Below, one piece after another: positions 18,754-26,957 of a DNA stretch of 64,000 nt (position 1 is the stretch's first letter; every line of letters begins with the position of its first letter). The notes below the pieces were generated by a model. It did no database searches, was not told the DNA's origin, and saw only the letters and a program-made list of their open reading frames with translations. Source of the stretch: Ignavibacteria bacterium. Lineage in GTDB: Bacteria; Bacteroidota; Ignavibacteria; Ignavibacteriales; Ignavibacteriaceae. The stretch covers positions 372,001-436,000 of the forward strand of contig JAFLBV010000001.1 in assembly GCA_017302895.1 (NCBI GenBank), given 5' to 3'. The position numbers and the translations under genes are program-made.

Positions 18754-18826
18754 GGGGCTATAGCTCAGTTGGTAGAGCGTTTCGTTCGCAATGAAAAGGC
18801 CCGGGGTTCGAATCCCCGTAGCTCCA
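18754..18826 (+). tRNA. tRNA-Ala (anticodon CGC)
   Basis: A complete cloverleaf can be drawn. The acceptor is GGGGCTA/TAGCTCC with the G3:U70 wobble that identifies alanine tRNAs, and the D arm is GCTC/GAGC. The anticodon stem is TTTCG/TGAAA around a loop of TTCGCAA with anticodon CGC (reads GCG), and the T arm is CGGGG/CCCCG with TTCGAAT. The discriminator base is A73 and CCA is not encoded. It is a lone tRNA between the copper operon and a convergent small regulator. Confidence 0.96.
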
Positions 18827-18831
18827 CTTAG

Positions 18832-19227
18832 TCATCTCATATCGTTTTCCCGCCTGTAAGAATTTAGATCGATTGAGAGAGATTCCAAGGCTGATTCAAT
18901 CCTTTGAAGACGCAGATTAAAAATTTCATTATCTCTCATCAAGACTGTGAAATCCCGTCTTAAAAGTTTGAACTCGTTTGGAATCGAAATCACTTCCGCA
19001 TCCATGTTTTCCGAATTTCCCGTCATTAACCACTCTACATCACACCCTATCTCACGCAATCTGTTCTGCATTGTGTTACCGGGAATGCTTTTCCCTGTTG
19101 CATATTGCGATAATGTGCTGGAAGTTACTCCGAGTTGCCTTGCCAACAACTTCAGACTGCCAAACTTCATGTGCGCATAATACCGTAATCTGTCAGCTAT
19201 CTCCTTCTTTGTGCTATCACTTAACAT
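18832..19227 (-). CDS. Small XRE/cro-type helix-turn-helix regulator
   Basis: A 131-residue DNA-binding protein. A helix-turn-helix of the XRE/HTH_3 kind spans about residues 22-70, with LKLLARQLGVTSSTLSQYATGKSIP as its core. The C-terminal half is a predicted helix with heptad-like Leu/Ile spacing, perhaps for dimerisation. No LexA/CI protease or ligand domain is present. It is monocistronic, and three TAGTAT-type sites lie 40-76 bp upstream of its start, so autoregulation is plausible. Its target genes are unknown. Confidence 0.8.
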   Translation of the reverse strand: MLSDSTKKEIADRLRYYAHMKFGSLKLLARQLGVTSSTLSQYATGKSIPGNTMQNRLREIGCDVEWLMTGNSENMDAEVISIPNEFKLLRRDFTVLMRDNEIFNLRLQRIESALESLSIDLNSYRRENDMR

Positions 19228-19547
19228 ATCCTGCCTCTTTTTGTATTGTTCACCATTAATTAAGTTTAGTATTTTTGATTGTATACTATTTCACATCTAG
19301 TATGACTGAAAATTACAAAAAAAATCTCATATTATTTGCATACAATTTTGAATTCTCAAATTTTTTTTCTGCACGGTGAGTTTTGCAAGTCCGTGATCCG
19401 ACTATGCCCGATTAATTGTTGCCTTTTGTCTTTCTTATACTCCGTTTATGTAGTGAAACTGCAAGAGGGCACGCAGAACCCCTCATAATTGGTTAAAAAT
19501 TCCTAAATTGCATACACAAATTATTATTATAAATAAGTGAAGAAAAC
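19228..19547. promoter_or_regulatory. 320-bp divergent intergenic region with TAGTAT repeats
   Basis: This region separates the XRE regulator from the FG-GAP/T9SS protein gene. TAGTAT or its complement occurs at 19267-19272, 19283-19288 and 19298-19303, spaced about 16 and 15 bp. TTGCATACA-like words occur near 19336 and 19508. A weak hairpin, GAGGG/CCCTC, lies at 19465-19484. No coding potential or RNA family is evident. Confidence 0.45.
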
Positions 19548-21536
19548 ATGCGATACCTGATATTATCTGTATTATTTACAATCAACCTCTTTTCTCAAAA
19601 CTGGTCTGAAATGAAGGGAGTATTTAATCCCACAGGCTTGTTGATGAAGCATTTCACTGCACCATTTTTTATTGATTACGACAATGATGGTGACCAGGAC
19701 TTAAGTCTCTGTTATCTGAGCAGCGATGCCAAATTTTACAGGAACGATCCGGTAAACGGGAAACCGTATTTTACAGAAGATACCGTCTATCTTGCACAAA
19801 TTGCTGTCCTGGATCCAACAAACAGCTATTCTTATGGTGTTTTTGTGGATTTGAATGGTGACGGTAAAATGGATTTTGTAACAGGAGGATTCAGAGGATT
19901 TACCTGTTTTCTTAACTTTGGGACGATCTCAGCTCCTGAATGGGTGAAAAAAGACTCAGTTTTTATGAGTGTGAATACCCTGATCGGGTCGGATGCCAAA
20001 CCTGAATTTGGCGATCTTGACGGAGATGGTGATTTCGACCTTTTAGCCGGGATAGGGGAGTCGCTTCTCGGAGGACCAACACCCGGTATCACTCTCGGTT
20101 TCAGAAATATTGGCACTACGACAGAACCTGTATTCGAACAATATCAGGCATTCGTTTCCGGAATTCCGGATATCGGCAGAAATTCTTACCCAAGGCTTGC
20201 AGATATGAATAATGACGGGAAGCTTGATCTCCTGCTCGGCAGAGACCTTGCTTCTTTTCTCTACTACAGAAACAGCGGTACCCTAAACGCACCGGTTTGG
20301 ACGGGGGTTGCTGATGTATTTACAACCGAAACTTCCCACTACTGGAAAAACCCTGACCTCGTGGATATCGATAACGATGGCGACCGTGACCTTATCTACG
20401 GGACTGATGATGGCAACATGTTAATGTATCAGAATAACGGCACTCTCACATCTCCGGTTTTTGCATATAATGGGACATATTTCCCGGTTGTTAAAGTGTC
20501 GGGTAACTCCACTGCCTCGCTTGCAGACATCGATAACGATGGCGATCTCGATTTGATAACGGGAACTTCCGGAGGACAAATCAGACTTGTGCAAAACAAC
20601 GGCACTAAATTTATACCTCAGTTTGCGCTTACTTCCGGGAATTACGGGAATTTGTCAACATCCTCCTATTCGGTACCGAGATTTGCAGACTTCGACAAAG
20701 ATGGAGATTATGATGTTGTGACCGGTGCAACTGATGGAAAAGTTTACCTGTATCTCAATAATAATGGCAGTTTCACACTTGCCAACTGGTTTTCTGCGGT
20801 TGATATTGGTTGGACGAGCATACCGGCACCTGTTGATTTGGACGGAGACGGAGACATGGATCTCCTCGTTGGAGCTGAGACATCAGCAAATGTGGTATTT
20901 ATGGAAAATGTCGGAAATAACACCTTCACATCCAATCCTTCGATGATCACAGGTATCAACTTTGGTTCGTACAACCGTCCGTCGTTCGGAGATGCTGACA
21001 ATGATGGAGATTACGATCTTATCATTGGAAGCCTCTGGGGAGACCTTAAGTATTACGAAAACACAGGAACAGCGACTGCACCTGTGTGGACAAACAACAG
21101 CACCCTGGTTGCGGGTATTGAGATGGATCAGAATTCCACACCATATTTCGCTGATATAGATGGAGACACAAGAAAAGATTTGATAATCGGAGATTCTGAC
21201 GGCAACTTCTTCGCATTCAAAAATCTTTTTGCACCTGTTTCTGTAAACGACCTGACTCCTGTGCCACATTCATTCACGATCTCAAATGCATACCCTAATC
21301 CATTCAATAATATGGCTAAGGTACAGATTTCATTTGCAGATGCAGGTGAATATTTTGTGCAAATTACCGGAATTACGGGTGAGGTGATTTCAAGGAAAGT
21401 AATAAATGTTACTCAATCAGGAGTGATTGACTATTCAATTGATTTCTCGGAACTTTCAGTACCCTCGGGCGTTTATCTGTTTTCAGTTTCCAACAGTAAA
21501 ACTACCGGAGTGGTTAAAATAGTCTATCTAAAGTAG
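19548..21536 (+). CDS. FG-GAP/VCBS repeat protein with T9SS sorting domain
   Basis: A 662-residue secreted protein. A signal peptide (about 1-16) is followed by some ten copies of a Ca2+-binding DxDxDGDxDL motif, typical of FG-GAP/VCBS beta-propeller repeats and covering residues about 40-560. The C-terminal 80 or so residues (from about 575) form a T9SS type A sorting domain with YPNPFNN at about 582-588, so the protein is expected to cross the outer membrane and be attached or released at the surface. It is monocistronic with its own terminator. Adhesion or carbohydrate contact is a guess from repeat type. Confidence 0.9.
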   Translation: MRYLILSVLFTINLFSQNWSEMKGVFNPTGLLMKHFTAPFFIDYDNDGDQDLSLCYLSSDAKFYRNDPVNGKPYFTEDTVYLAQIAVLDPTNSYSYGVFVDLNGDGKMDFVTGGFRGFTCFLNFGTISAPEWVKKDSVFMSVNTLIGSDAKPEFGDLDGDGDFDLLAGIGESLLGGPTPGITLGFRNIGTTTEPVFEQYQAFVSGIPDIGRNSYPRLADMNNDGKLDLLLGRDLASFLYYRNSGTLNAPVWTGVADVFTTETSHYWKNPDLVDIDNDGDRDLIYGTDDGNMLMYQNNGTLTSPVFAYNGTYFPVVKVSGNSTASLADIDNDGDLDLITGTSGGQIRLVQNNGTKFIPQFALTSGNYGNLSTSSYSVPRFADFDKDGDYDVVTGATDGKVYLYLNNNGSFTLANWFSAVDIGWTSIPAPVDLDGDGDMDLLVGAETSANVVFMENVGNNTFTSNPSMITGINFGSYNRPSFGDADNDGDYDLIIGSLWGDLKYYENTGTATAPVWTNNSTLVAGIEMDQNSTPYFADIDGDTRKDLIIGDSDGNFFAFKNLFAPVSVNDLTPVPHSFTISNAYPNPFNNMAKVQISFADAGEYFVQITGITGEVISRKVINVTQSGVIDYSIDFSELSVPSGVYLFSVSNSKTTGVVKIVYLK

Positions 21537-21567
21537 CTGTTATCTTTTACCTGTGAACTATTAGCTA

Positions 21568-21597
21568 AAGGCTGCCAAAACCCGGCAGCCTTTTTTT
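21568..21597 (+). terminator. Rho-independent terminator after the FG-GAP/T9SS gene
   Basis: A perfect 9-bp stem, AAGGCTGCC (21568-21576) and GGCAGCCTT (21584-21592), with a 7-nt loop and a T-run to 21597. The same stem sequence recurs after the other single-gene T9SS cargo at 43155. Confidence 0.9.
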
Positions 21598-21604
21598 ATT
21601 TTAA

Positions 21605-21681
21605 AATTCATCCTTCAATTTTCATCCCTCTGATTTCATCCTTCAGCCCTCGCTATTCATCCTTCCGATTTCATTTTTCTG
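21605..21681. repeat. Degenerate 7-bp-period tandem repeat
   Basis: Eleven consecutive 7-bp units can be laid out from 21605 to 21681. Every unit has TC at positions 4-5 on the plus strand, and units alternate loosely between ATTTCAT-like and CCTTCAG-like forms. The repeat contains the stop codon of the fatty-acid hydroxylase gene (minus strand) and encodes its last few residues. Confidence 0.75.
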
Positions 21682-22475
21682 AAAGCAAAGAAGAACTGCT
21701 TTACATAATTGGAGGGGAAAAACTCAGATAATCCGTAATACTTTGGCTTTTCGCCTTCGGGGAAGAAGGCAGAGCCGAATAGATAATCCCAGAAAGCAAA
21801 TTTGGTTGCGTAGTTGGTGTTGTATGCTTCCTCGTGTTTATCGGAATGGTGCCAGCGATGCATCTCGGGACCGTTAATAATGTAGTGAAGTTTCCCTGTA
21901 TGGATGTCCAGATTTGCGTGGATCCACATTCCCCAGACAGCGGAAATACATCCTTTAATAATTGCTGCCTCTGCAGGAGCACCCAGCAGAATGAAAGGGG
22001 CAAACTCAACAGTCTGGTTGATAAGGATTTCGAGGGCATGTGACCGTGATCCGGACAACCAATCAACCTCTTTTGTCGAGTGGTGAGCCTCATGTAATCT
22101 CCACAGATATTTGTTGTTGTGCATCCATCTGTGAAACCAGTAGATATAGAAATCATGAAAGAAGAGGGAACCGAGTACGATAATCCATACAGGCACATCG
22201 GAAAGAAGCTGGTATCTTTGGATACCAGTCTGACCGTCGATAAACTTAATTAATTCACCGATGACCAGACCCAGGACATATGACTGAACAATGGTGTAAA
22301 GAACAAGATCGTTGAAAAATCCTTCCCTGAGGAGCTTTTGCCCTTTGGTGTAGGGAAACTTTTTCTCGAGAAGAATAAGAGCTATTGCAAAAATTACTAT
22401 GATCGAACCGGTTACGATGGTCGTCGTATCAAGATGAAGCAGGTAGTTCTTGATATAATTTATGATGCTTTCCAA
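21657..22475 (-). CDS. Sterol desaturase/fatty-acid hydroxylase family membrane protein
   Basis: A 272-residue integral membrane di-iron oxygenase. The conserved histidine boxes are HDFYIYWFHRWMH, HEAHH and HRWHH in the order expected for the fatty-acid hydroxylase superfamily, with hydrophobic segments around them. It probably hydroxylates a lipid; the substrate is unknown. The start is a TTG at 22475 with AGGAGG seven bases upstream that overlaps the stop codon of the NeuB-like gene. It is the last gene of the nonulosonate-like operon. Its 3' end runs into a 7-bp-period repeat. Confidence 0.88.
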   Translation of the reverse strand: MESIINYIKNYLLHLDTTTIVTGSIIVIFAIALILLEKKFPYTKGQKLLREGFFNDLVLYTIVQSYVLGLVIGELIKFIDGQTGIQRYQLLSDVPVWIIVLGSLFFHDFYIYWFHRWMHNNKYLWRLHEAHHSTKEVDWLSGSRSHALEILINQTVEFAPFILLGAPAEAAIIKGCISAVWGMWIHANLDIHTGKLHYIINGPEMHRWHHSDKHEEAYNTNYATKFAFWDYLFGSAFFPEGEKPKYYGLSEFFPSNYVKQFFFAFRKMKSEG

Positions 22476-22488
22476 AACAGAACCTCCT
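22476..22488 (-). promoter_or_regulatory. Strong ribosome-binding site that fixes a TTG start
   Basis: On the minus strand the NeuB-like gene's stop codon TAG runs directly into GGAGG, giving TAGGAGG, followed by seven bases and TTG. This supports the TTG start of the hydroxylase and coupled translation. Confidence 0.75.
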
Positions 22489-23368
22489 ATTGAACTCTTC
22501 TCAGTTTTTTCCGGGGACCAATTTCACTGTCATATACTTTTTTGATACCGTCTCCAAGAGCAGTCTCAATATCTCTTATGTTGGCCACAAGTTTGGCAAA
22601 ACCTCCGACTTCTACTGAAGCAGCCTGATCAGAGCCCCACATCGCCCTGTCGAGAGTAATGTGTCGTTCTACAAAAGCAGCACCCATCGCAACGGCAGCC
22701 TCAGTTGGTGCCAAGCCGGTTTCATGACCTGAATATCCAATAACTGTGTGAGGGAACATGGTTTTGAGAGTTAAAATCATCTTGAGGTTTAATTCCTCGA
22801 GTACACACGGGTATGTGGAGGTGGCGTGCGCCAGCAAAAGATTTTCAGTGCCAAAAACTTCTACAGCTTCCTCAATTTCATCAATAGTTGACATCCCGGT
22901 TGATAAAATACACGGCTTCGAGAGCTTCGAATGTCTTTTTAGCAATTTATGATCTGTCAGTGAAGCAGATGCGATTTTATAAAGTGAGGGATTAAACTGG
23001 TCAATAAAATCAACAGCTTCTTCATCCCAGCATGAAGCGAACCATTCAATCCCTTTCGTGCTGCAATGATCTGCTATCTCTCCGAACTGTTCCGGTGTAA
23101 ACTCCATCCTGTGACGGTAATCGATATAGGTCATTCTACCCCACGGAGTGTCTCTTTCGATATTCCACTGATCCTTTGGTACACAAATTTCCGGAGTTCG
23201 CTTCTGAAATTTGACCGCATCGCAACCTGCATTTGCGGCACCATCAATCAGTTTTTTAGCAATCTCAACTGATCCATTATGATTGATGCCAATCTCAGCA
23301 ATTACAAAACAAGGTTGCCCGTCACCAATGAATCGATTGCCAACCTTAATTAATCTTTCATTTCTCAA
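22487..23368 (-). CDS. NeuB-like nonulosonate synthase without SAF domain
   Basis: A 293-residue PEP-dependent condensing enzyme of the sialic-acid synthase family. Conserved elements include VIAEIGINHNG (E25, H30-N31-G32), VKFQKR near residue 53, and STGMST and GYSGHE further on. Family members usually continue into a C-terminal SAF (antifreeze-like) domain to about 340-350 residues; this one stops before it. I chose TTG at 23368 because GAGG lies 6 nt upstream; an in-frame TTG at 23380 is possible. Neighbours encode a KdsC-like phosphatase and an SpsF-like cytidylyltransferase, so it probably condenses PEP with an amino- or keto-hexose phosphate to make a nine-carbon acid. The product is not predictable. 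Confidence 0.88.
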   Translation of the reverse strand: MRNERLIKVGNRFIGDGQPCFVIAEIGINHNGSVEIAKKLIDGAANAGCDAVKFQKRTPEICVPKDQWNIERDTPWGRMTYIDYRHRMEFTPEQFGEIADHCSTKGIEWFASCWDEEAVDFIDQFNPSLYKIASASLTDHKLLKRHSKLSKPCILSTGMSTIDEIEEAVEVFGTENLLLAHATSTYPCVLEELNLKMILTLKTMFPHTVIGYSGHETGLAPTEAAVAMGAAFVERHITLDRAMWGSDQAASVEVGGFAKLVANIRDIETALGDGIKKVYDSEIGPRKKLRRVQ

Positions 23369-23434
23369 AAAAAACCTCAAGTATATAAAAATTTAGTCCG
23401 CTTAACTTGTAAAATTTGTGCTAAGGCATTTCGG

Positions 23435-23965
23435 TTAAAAATTCTGCCTGAGATAGATAATCAATTCGGCAAAATCCCTGAAGGCACCATAACCGGCGTT
23501 TACGGAACAGACATAATTTACAAGGGATCTGATGTAAGGCATTCCATCGGCAGGGGAAGCTGTGAAAGCTGCCTCCTTAATAATCCCGATATCGTTATAA
23601 TCGTCACCGATAAACGCTATTTCTTCCGGAGAAAAATTTCCTGAAGCAACAATTTCCTTGAAGACAGATTTTTTATCCTTAATTCCGGGGAAATAATGAA
23701 CAATCTTTAGTTTTTCCGCCCGTTTAGAAACAGCCGGAGAGTTTTCACCCGTCATTATACCAGTTTCAACACCACATTCAGTGCGCAGTCTTTCGACTCC
23801 CATTCCGTCCCGGATGGAAAACCGTTTCATCGCCTCACCTTCTGCGGAGTAAAAAACCCCCGTATCAGTAAGAACGCCGTCAACATCCGTGATTATTATT
23901 TTTAATTTTTTTGCTCTCGAAACTGCTTCTTCGAGTGGAATTTTGAGTCCTGACAAATCTACCAT
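23435..23965 (-). CDS. KdsC-like HAD-IIIA phosphatase
   Basis: A 176-residue HAD-superfamily phosphatase of the KdsC/YrbI type. The catalytic Asp pair is D27-V-D29 (DVDGVLTDTG), followed by MTGENS, a conserved Lys region (DKKSVF), and GDDYND. Homologues remove phosphate from KDO-8-phosphate or from 9-phosphorylated nonulosonic acids. Lying next to a NeuB-like synthase, it more likely dephosphorylates that enzyme's product. It overlaps the SDR gene by 7 bp and is 66 bp from the NeuB-like start. Confidence 0.88.
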   Translation of the reverse strand: MVDLSGLKIPLEEAVSRAKKLKIIITDVDGVLTDTGVFYSAEGEAMKRFSIRDGMGVERLRTECGVETGIMTGENSPAVSKRAEKLKIVHYFPGIKDKKSVFKEIVASGNFSPEEIAFIGDDYNDIGIIKEAAFTASPADGMPYIRSLVNYVCSVNAGYGAFRDFAELIIYLRQNF

Positions 23966-24780
23966 ATAGTGAATCCTCCATCCACTACAAGGTTGGCTCC
24001 CGTCATGTAAGCAGAGGAATCTGATGCAAGGAAAACAAGCGCCCCCATATAATCATCAGGTCTAGCCATTCTTTTTAATGGTGTGCGTTTTGAATATTCA
24101 TTTATAAAAAAATCATCCTGATTGTTTTCGACTCCGCCGGGAGTAAGTGTATTCACTCTGACTCCCTTTTCGCCCCAATAGGCAGCGAGATATCTCGTGA
24201 ACGAGATGACTGCTCCTTTTGTTACGGGATAAGCGGGAGTCTTGTAGAATTTCTGAACACCCTCTGAATCGATATACATGTCCTGGTTGGGAGCAACAAC
24301 TCCGTAGGTGGAAGCAACATTGATAATGCTTCCTTTCCCGGCATCAGCCATCACTTTTCCGATGATTTGAGAACAGAGGAACATACCTGTGACATTCACA
24401 GTCAGAGACTTGTTCCACAGGTCAAGAGGGTAGTTTTCAAATTTGGATTGCTCAAAAAGTGCTGCAGGATCTTCAAATTTATCGTTAATTGCAGCATTGT
24501 TGACAAGAATGTCGATCCTTCCCAATTTTTCCAGAGTGAAATCCCGCAGATTCTCTATTTCCTTTGGAGAAGTGATGTCCGCACCAAATCCAATAACTTT
24601 AATCGCGTCATCGAAAGGGGAGATTTCTTTTGCAAACTCTTCACATTGTGAACCATTTAAATCGGTGACCACAACATTCGCTCCCGCATTTACAAGTGCC
24701 CGGCAGTGATTTTTTCCGATCAGTCCGAGGGAGCCTGTTACAATGGCTACCTTTCCGGAAAGGTTAAATATATTTTCCAT
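23959..24780 (-). CDS. SDR-family oxidoreductase (PtmA-like context)
   Basis: A 273-residue classical short-chain dehydrogenase/reductase. It has the nucleotide-binding TGSLGLIG near residue 15, NNAA, the catalytic Ser in NVASTYG, the YPVTK Tyr/Lys pair, and the C-terminal GANLVVDGGFTIW. By fold it oxidises or reduces a hydroxyl/keto group with NAD(P). PtmA, an SDR in Campylobacter flagellin-glycosylation loci, occupies a similar genomic position next to NeuB-type and cytidylyltransferase genes; this parallel is from memory and not an alignment. The start follows the aminotransferase stop by one base. Confidence 0.88.
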   Translation of the reverse strand: MENIFNLSGKVAIVTGSLGLIGKNHCRALVNAGANVVVTDLNGSQCEEFAKEISPFDDAIKVIGFGADITSPKEIENLRDFTLEKLGRIDILVNNAAINDKFEDPAALFEQSKFENYPLDLWNKSLTVNVTGMFLCSQIIGKVMADAGKGSIINVASTYGVVAPNQDMYIDSEGVQKFYKTPAYPVTKGAVISFTRYLAAYWGEKGVRVNTLTPGGVENNQDDFFINEYSKRTPLKRMARPDDYMGALVFLASDSSAYMTGANLVVDGGFTIW

Positions 24781-24781
24781 T

Positions 24782-26119
24782 TTAACCCATATTCCTTGGT
24801 TTCATATTGAAATTGGAAGTTTTCCGGAAAACGGGACCGACAGGTTCACCGCGAAGCAGGTCTTTCACATTGCCATCCTGAACAGCTTTTTTCAGTATCG
24901 GGAGTACTTCACCGTAGCAGGCAATAACATGTTCGATATCCTCATCAGTAAGTGAAAAACTTACATTATGGAAACCACCCCAGAGTACACCTCTCTTTAT
25001 CATTTCCTGCTGAACCAGTGATTTCATCTCAAGTGGATTACCGGCAGAGGCGTCGAAAGTCATAATAGTCCTGCAGTCGAATCCCGAGCAGGAAGTGTAT
25101 TCCATTCCGAGTTCTGAAGCAATTCTGTTATAGCCATCCTTCAGTTTTCTTCCTTTTTCAGCAATTACAGCCTGAACACTGTTCTTTTTCATGAATTCGA
25201 TCGTGGCTTTAGTTGCGGCTAATGAAAGAGCTTCACCACCAAAAGTTGTGAAGAAAAATACATCTTTGTCAAGCAATGTCATTATGTCTTTACGACCCGT
25301 AATGATTCCGATAGGCATTCCGTTTGCCACTGCCTTTGAAAAGAGAGCGAGGTCCGCCCTTACTCCGAAATACTCCTGAGCACCTCCGAGCGCGATACGA
25401 AATCCGGTCCACATTTCATCAAAGACAAGAAGTATCTCTTTTTCATCGCAGATTCGTCTGAGTTCCTGAAGAAAATCATTCTTTGGTTCCTGAAAAACGA
25501 AAGGCTCAAGGATAATGCATGCGACATCTTCATCGATTGAATCGATAACCGATTGGATGTCGTTGTAGTTGATGGTAAAACTCATATCCTCGATTACCTT
25601 TGGTATACCTGCGTTACGATCTGTGACAGAAATATACCAGTCATGCCACCCGTGATATCCGCAGCAGAGAATTTTATTCTTTTTTGTAAATGCTCTTGCA
25701 AGCCGTACAGCAGCACTAACCACGTCGGCACCTGTCTTACTGTATCTTACCGATTCAGCATTCGGCACAACTTCTCTTATCAATTCTGCGACTTCCACCT
25801 CCAACGGATGCATCAGTGAAAAAGTGATTCCGTCTTCGAGTTGATCTTTTATCGCCTGATCAACCTCAGGGATGGCGTACCCGAGAGAGAGGGGACCGAT
25901 AGCCATATTTAAATCGATATATTCGTTTCCATCCACATCCCAAACATGGGCATTTTTGCCTCTTTTGAGATATTTCGGTGCGACACCGTTTACATACTGT
26001 GCAGGTCCTTTTGCCAAAGTCTGAGTGAAAGCGGGTATAAGCCCCTTCGATCGCTCATAAAGTTTGTTCGACTCTGTGATATCCGGGTAGTTTTTGTTAA
26101 AAGCTATTTTATTGCTCAT
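24782..26119 (-). CDS. Class III PLP aminotransferase (glutamate-1-semialdehyde aminomutase-like)
   Basis: A 445-residue class III aminotransferase. The PLP Asp lies in LLVFDEMWTGFR and the Schiff-base Lys in ALFSKAVANGMP; YHGWHDWY also fits the family. It resembles glutamate-1-semialdehyde 2,1-aminomutase in overall pattern, but the sugar-gene context argues against a heme role. It probably aminates a keto-sugar or related intermediate. Sugar aminotransferases of nonulosonate pathways are normally DegT/AryC1/PglE type, so a class III enzyme here is unusual. It is 27 bp from the cytidylyltransferase gene upstream. Confidence 0.88.
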   Translation of the reverse strand: MSNKIAFNKNYPDITESNKLYERSKGLIPAFTQTLAKGPAQYVNGVAPKYLKRGKNAHVWDVDGNEYIDLNMAIGPLSLGYAIPEVDQAIKDQLEDGITFSLMHPLEVEVAELIREVVPNAESVRYSKTGADVVSAAVRLARAFTKKNKILCCGYHGWHDWYISVTDRNAGIPKVIEDMSFTINYNDIQSVIDSIDEDVACIILEPFVFQEPKNDFLQELRRICDEKEILLVFDEMWTGFRIALGGAQEYFGVRADLALFSKAVANGMPIGIITGRKDIMTLLDKDVFFFTTFGGEALSLAATKATIEFMKKNSVQAVIAEKGRKLKDGYNRIASELGMEYTSCSGFDCRTIMTFDASAGNPLEMKSLVQQEMIKRGVLWGGFHNVSFSLTDEDIEHVIACYGEVLPILKKAVQDGNVKDLLRGEPVGPVFRKTSNFNMKPRNMG

Positions 26120-26146
26120 TCAAATTCTTTCGTGCATTTGTAACAA

Positions 26147-26956
26147 TTATAAAATTTTGGTCTGTTCATTCGAAATTGTGCGAAGTTCGCCGAGATGGTG
26201 CCTGTACCAGTTTACTCCCGCAAATTTGCTGTTTATTGCGGCAATAGATGGTTTTCTGTCGATCAGATTCAGGATATCAATCATGGAAAAATGGTAATTT
26301 GGAGACCAGAGCTCATCGTAAACAGTTTTTATAAAAAGGTAATCCTCTTCATAATCAATCGTCCATCTGTGAGACATTGAATAGTCATAACCCGTTTCCC
26401 AGGTGACATTACCGATTTTGAAAAGGTGAGGATTCTCCCACAGATAGGGAGTAGTATGTTCTCTTTCAAAGTCTCTGGTTGCTTCCCGGTCAGCTTTTCG
26501 CAGAGCATCAATTTTCATGATCTCCACATCATTTCCATCGGGATAAGTTGCAGGATGGAGGTTGGAGATGTAATCACAGTCTGAACCCTCTCTAAAAAAT
26601 TCAGTAACAACGCGTCCGATAACACCCACATCAATAAGCGGGACATCTGAAGGAATTTTGATTACGAACTCTGCGCCCATGGTTTCGGCGGCACCAAGAT
26701 GCCTTTGAAGCAGATCATTCAAACTCCCGCGATAACATCTGATTCCTTCACTTTTGCAGAAGTTTTCCACCGGATCATCGGATTGATCTGTTGAGGTTGC
26801 AATTATTACACTTCCTTTTAGTACTGAGGCATTTACTCTTTCGTACAATCTTTGTAAAAGGGGTTTTCCGGCCAGTGATAGCATCACTTTGTATGGAAGT
26901 CTGGTAGAGGACATTCTTGCCTGAATAACTGTGGCGATTTTTTCAACAGGTATCAA
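26147..26956 (-). CDS. SpsF-like cytidylyltransferase (CMP-sugar synthetase)
   Basis: A 269-residue nucleotidyltransferase of the SpsF/CMP-NeuNAc synthetase group. The N-terminal signature is VIQARMSSTRLPYKVM, and FVIKIPSDVPLID supplies the acidic metal-binding motif. It probably activates the product of the NeuB-like enzyme with CMP. The TTG start at 26956 has a GAGAG-type ribosome-binding site and follows the glycosyltransferase stop by one base. In Bacillus spsB-spsE-spsF the same three protein types (CDP-glycerol-transferase-like, NeuB-like, SpsF) occur together. Confidence 0.88.
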   Translation of the reverse strand: MIPVEKIATVIQARMSSTRLPYKVMLSLAGKPLLQRLYERVNASVLKGSVIIATSTDQSDDPVENFCKSEGIRCYRGSLNDLLQRHLGAAETMGAEFVIKIPSDVPLIDVGVIGRVVTEFFREGSDCDYISNLHPATYPDGNDVEIMKIDALRKADREATRDFEREHTTPYLWENPHLFKIGNVTWETGYDYSMSHRWTIDYEEDYLFIKTVYDELWSPNYHFSMIDILNLIDRKPSIAAINSKFAGVNWYRHHLGELRTISNEQTKIL

Positions 26957-26957
26957 T

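Noticed and set aside
18754..19227. Possible integration site: tRNA gene next to an XRE regulator
   Set aside because: There is no integrase, no repeated tRNA 3' end and no phage or plasmid gene nearby, so an element boundary is not supported.
19508..19533. Promoter of the FG-GAP/T9SS gene (TTGCAT with TATAAA)
   Set aside because: The spacer is only 14 bp and transcription would start too close to the ATG.
21605..21681. CRISPR-like array
   Set aside because: The period is only 7 bp with no spacers, and no cas gene is present.
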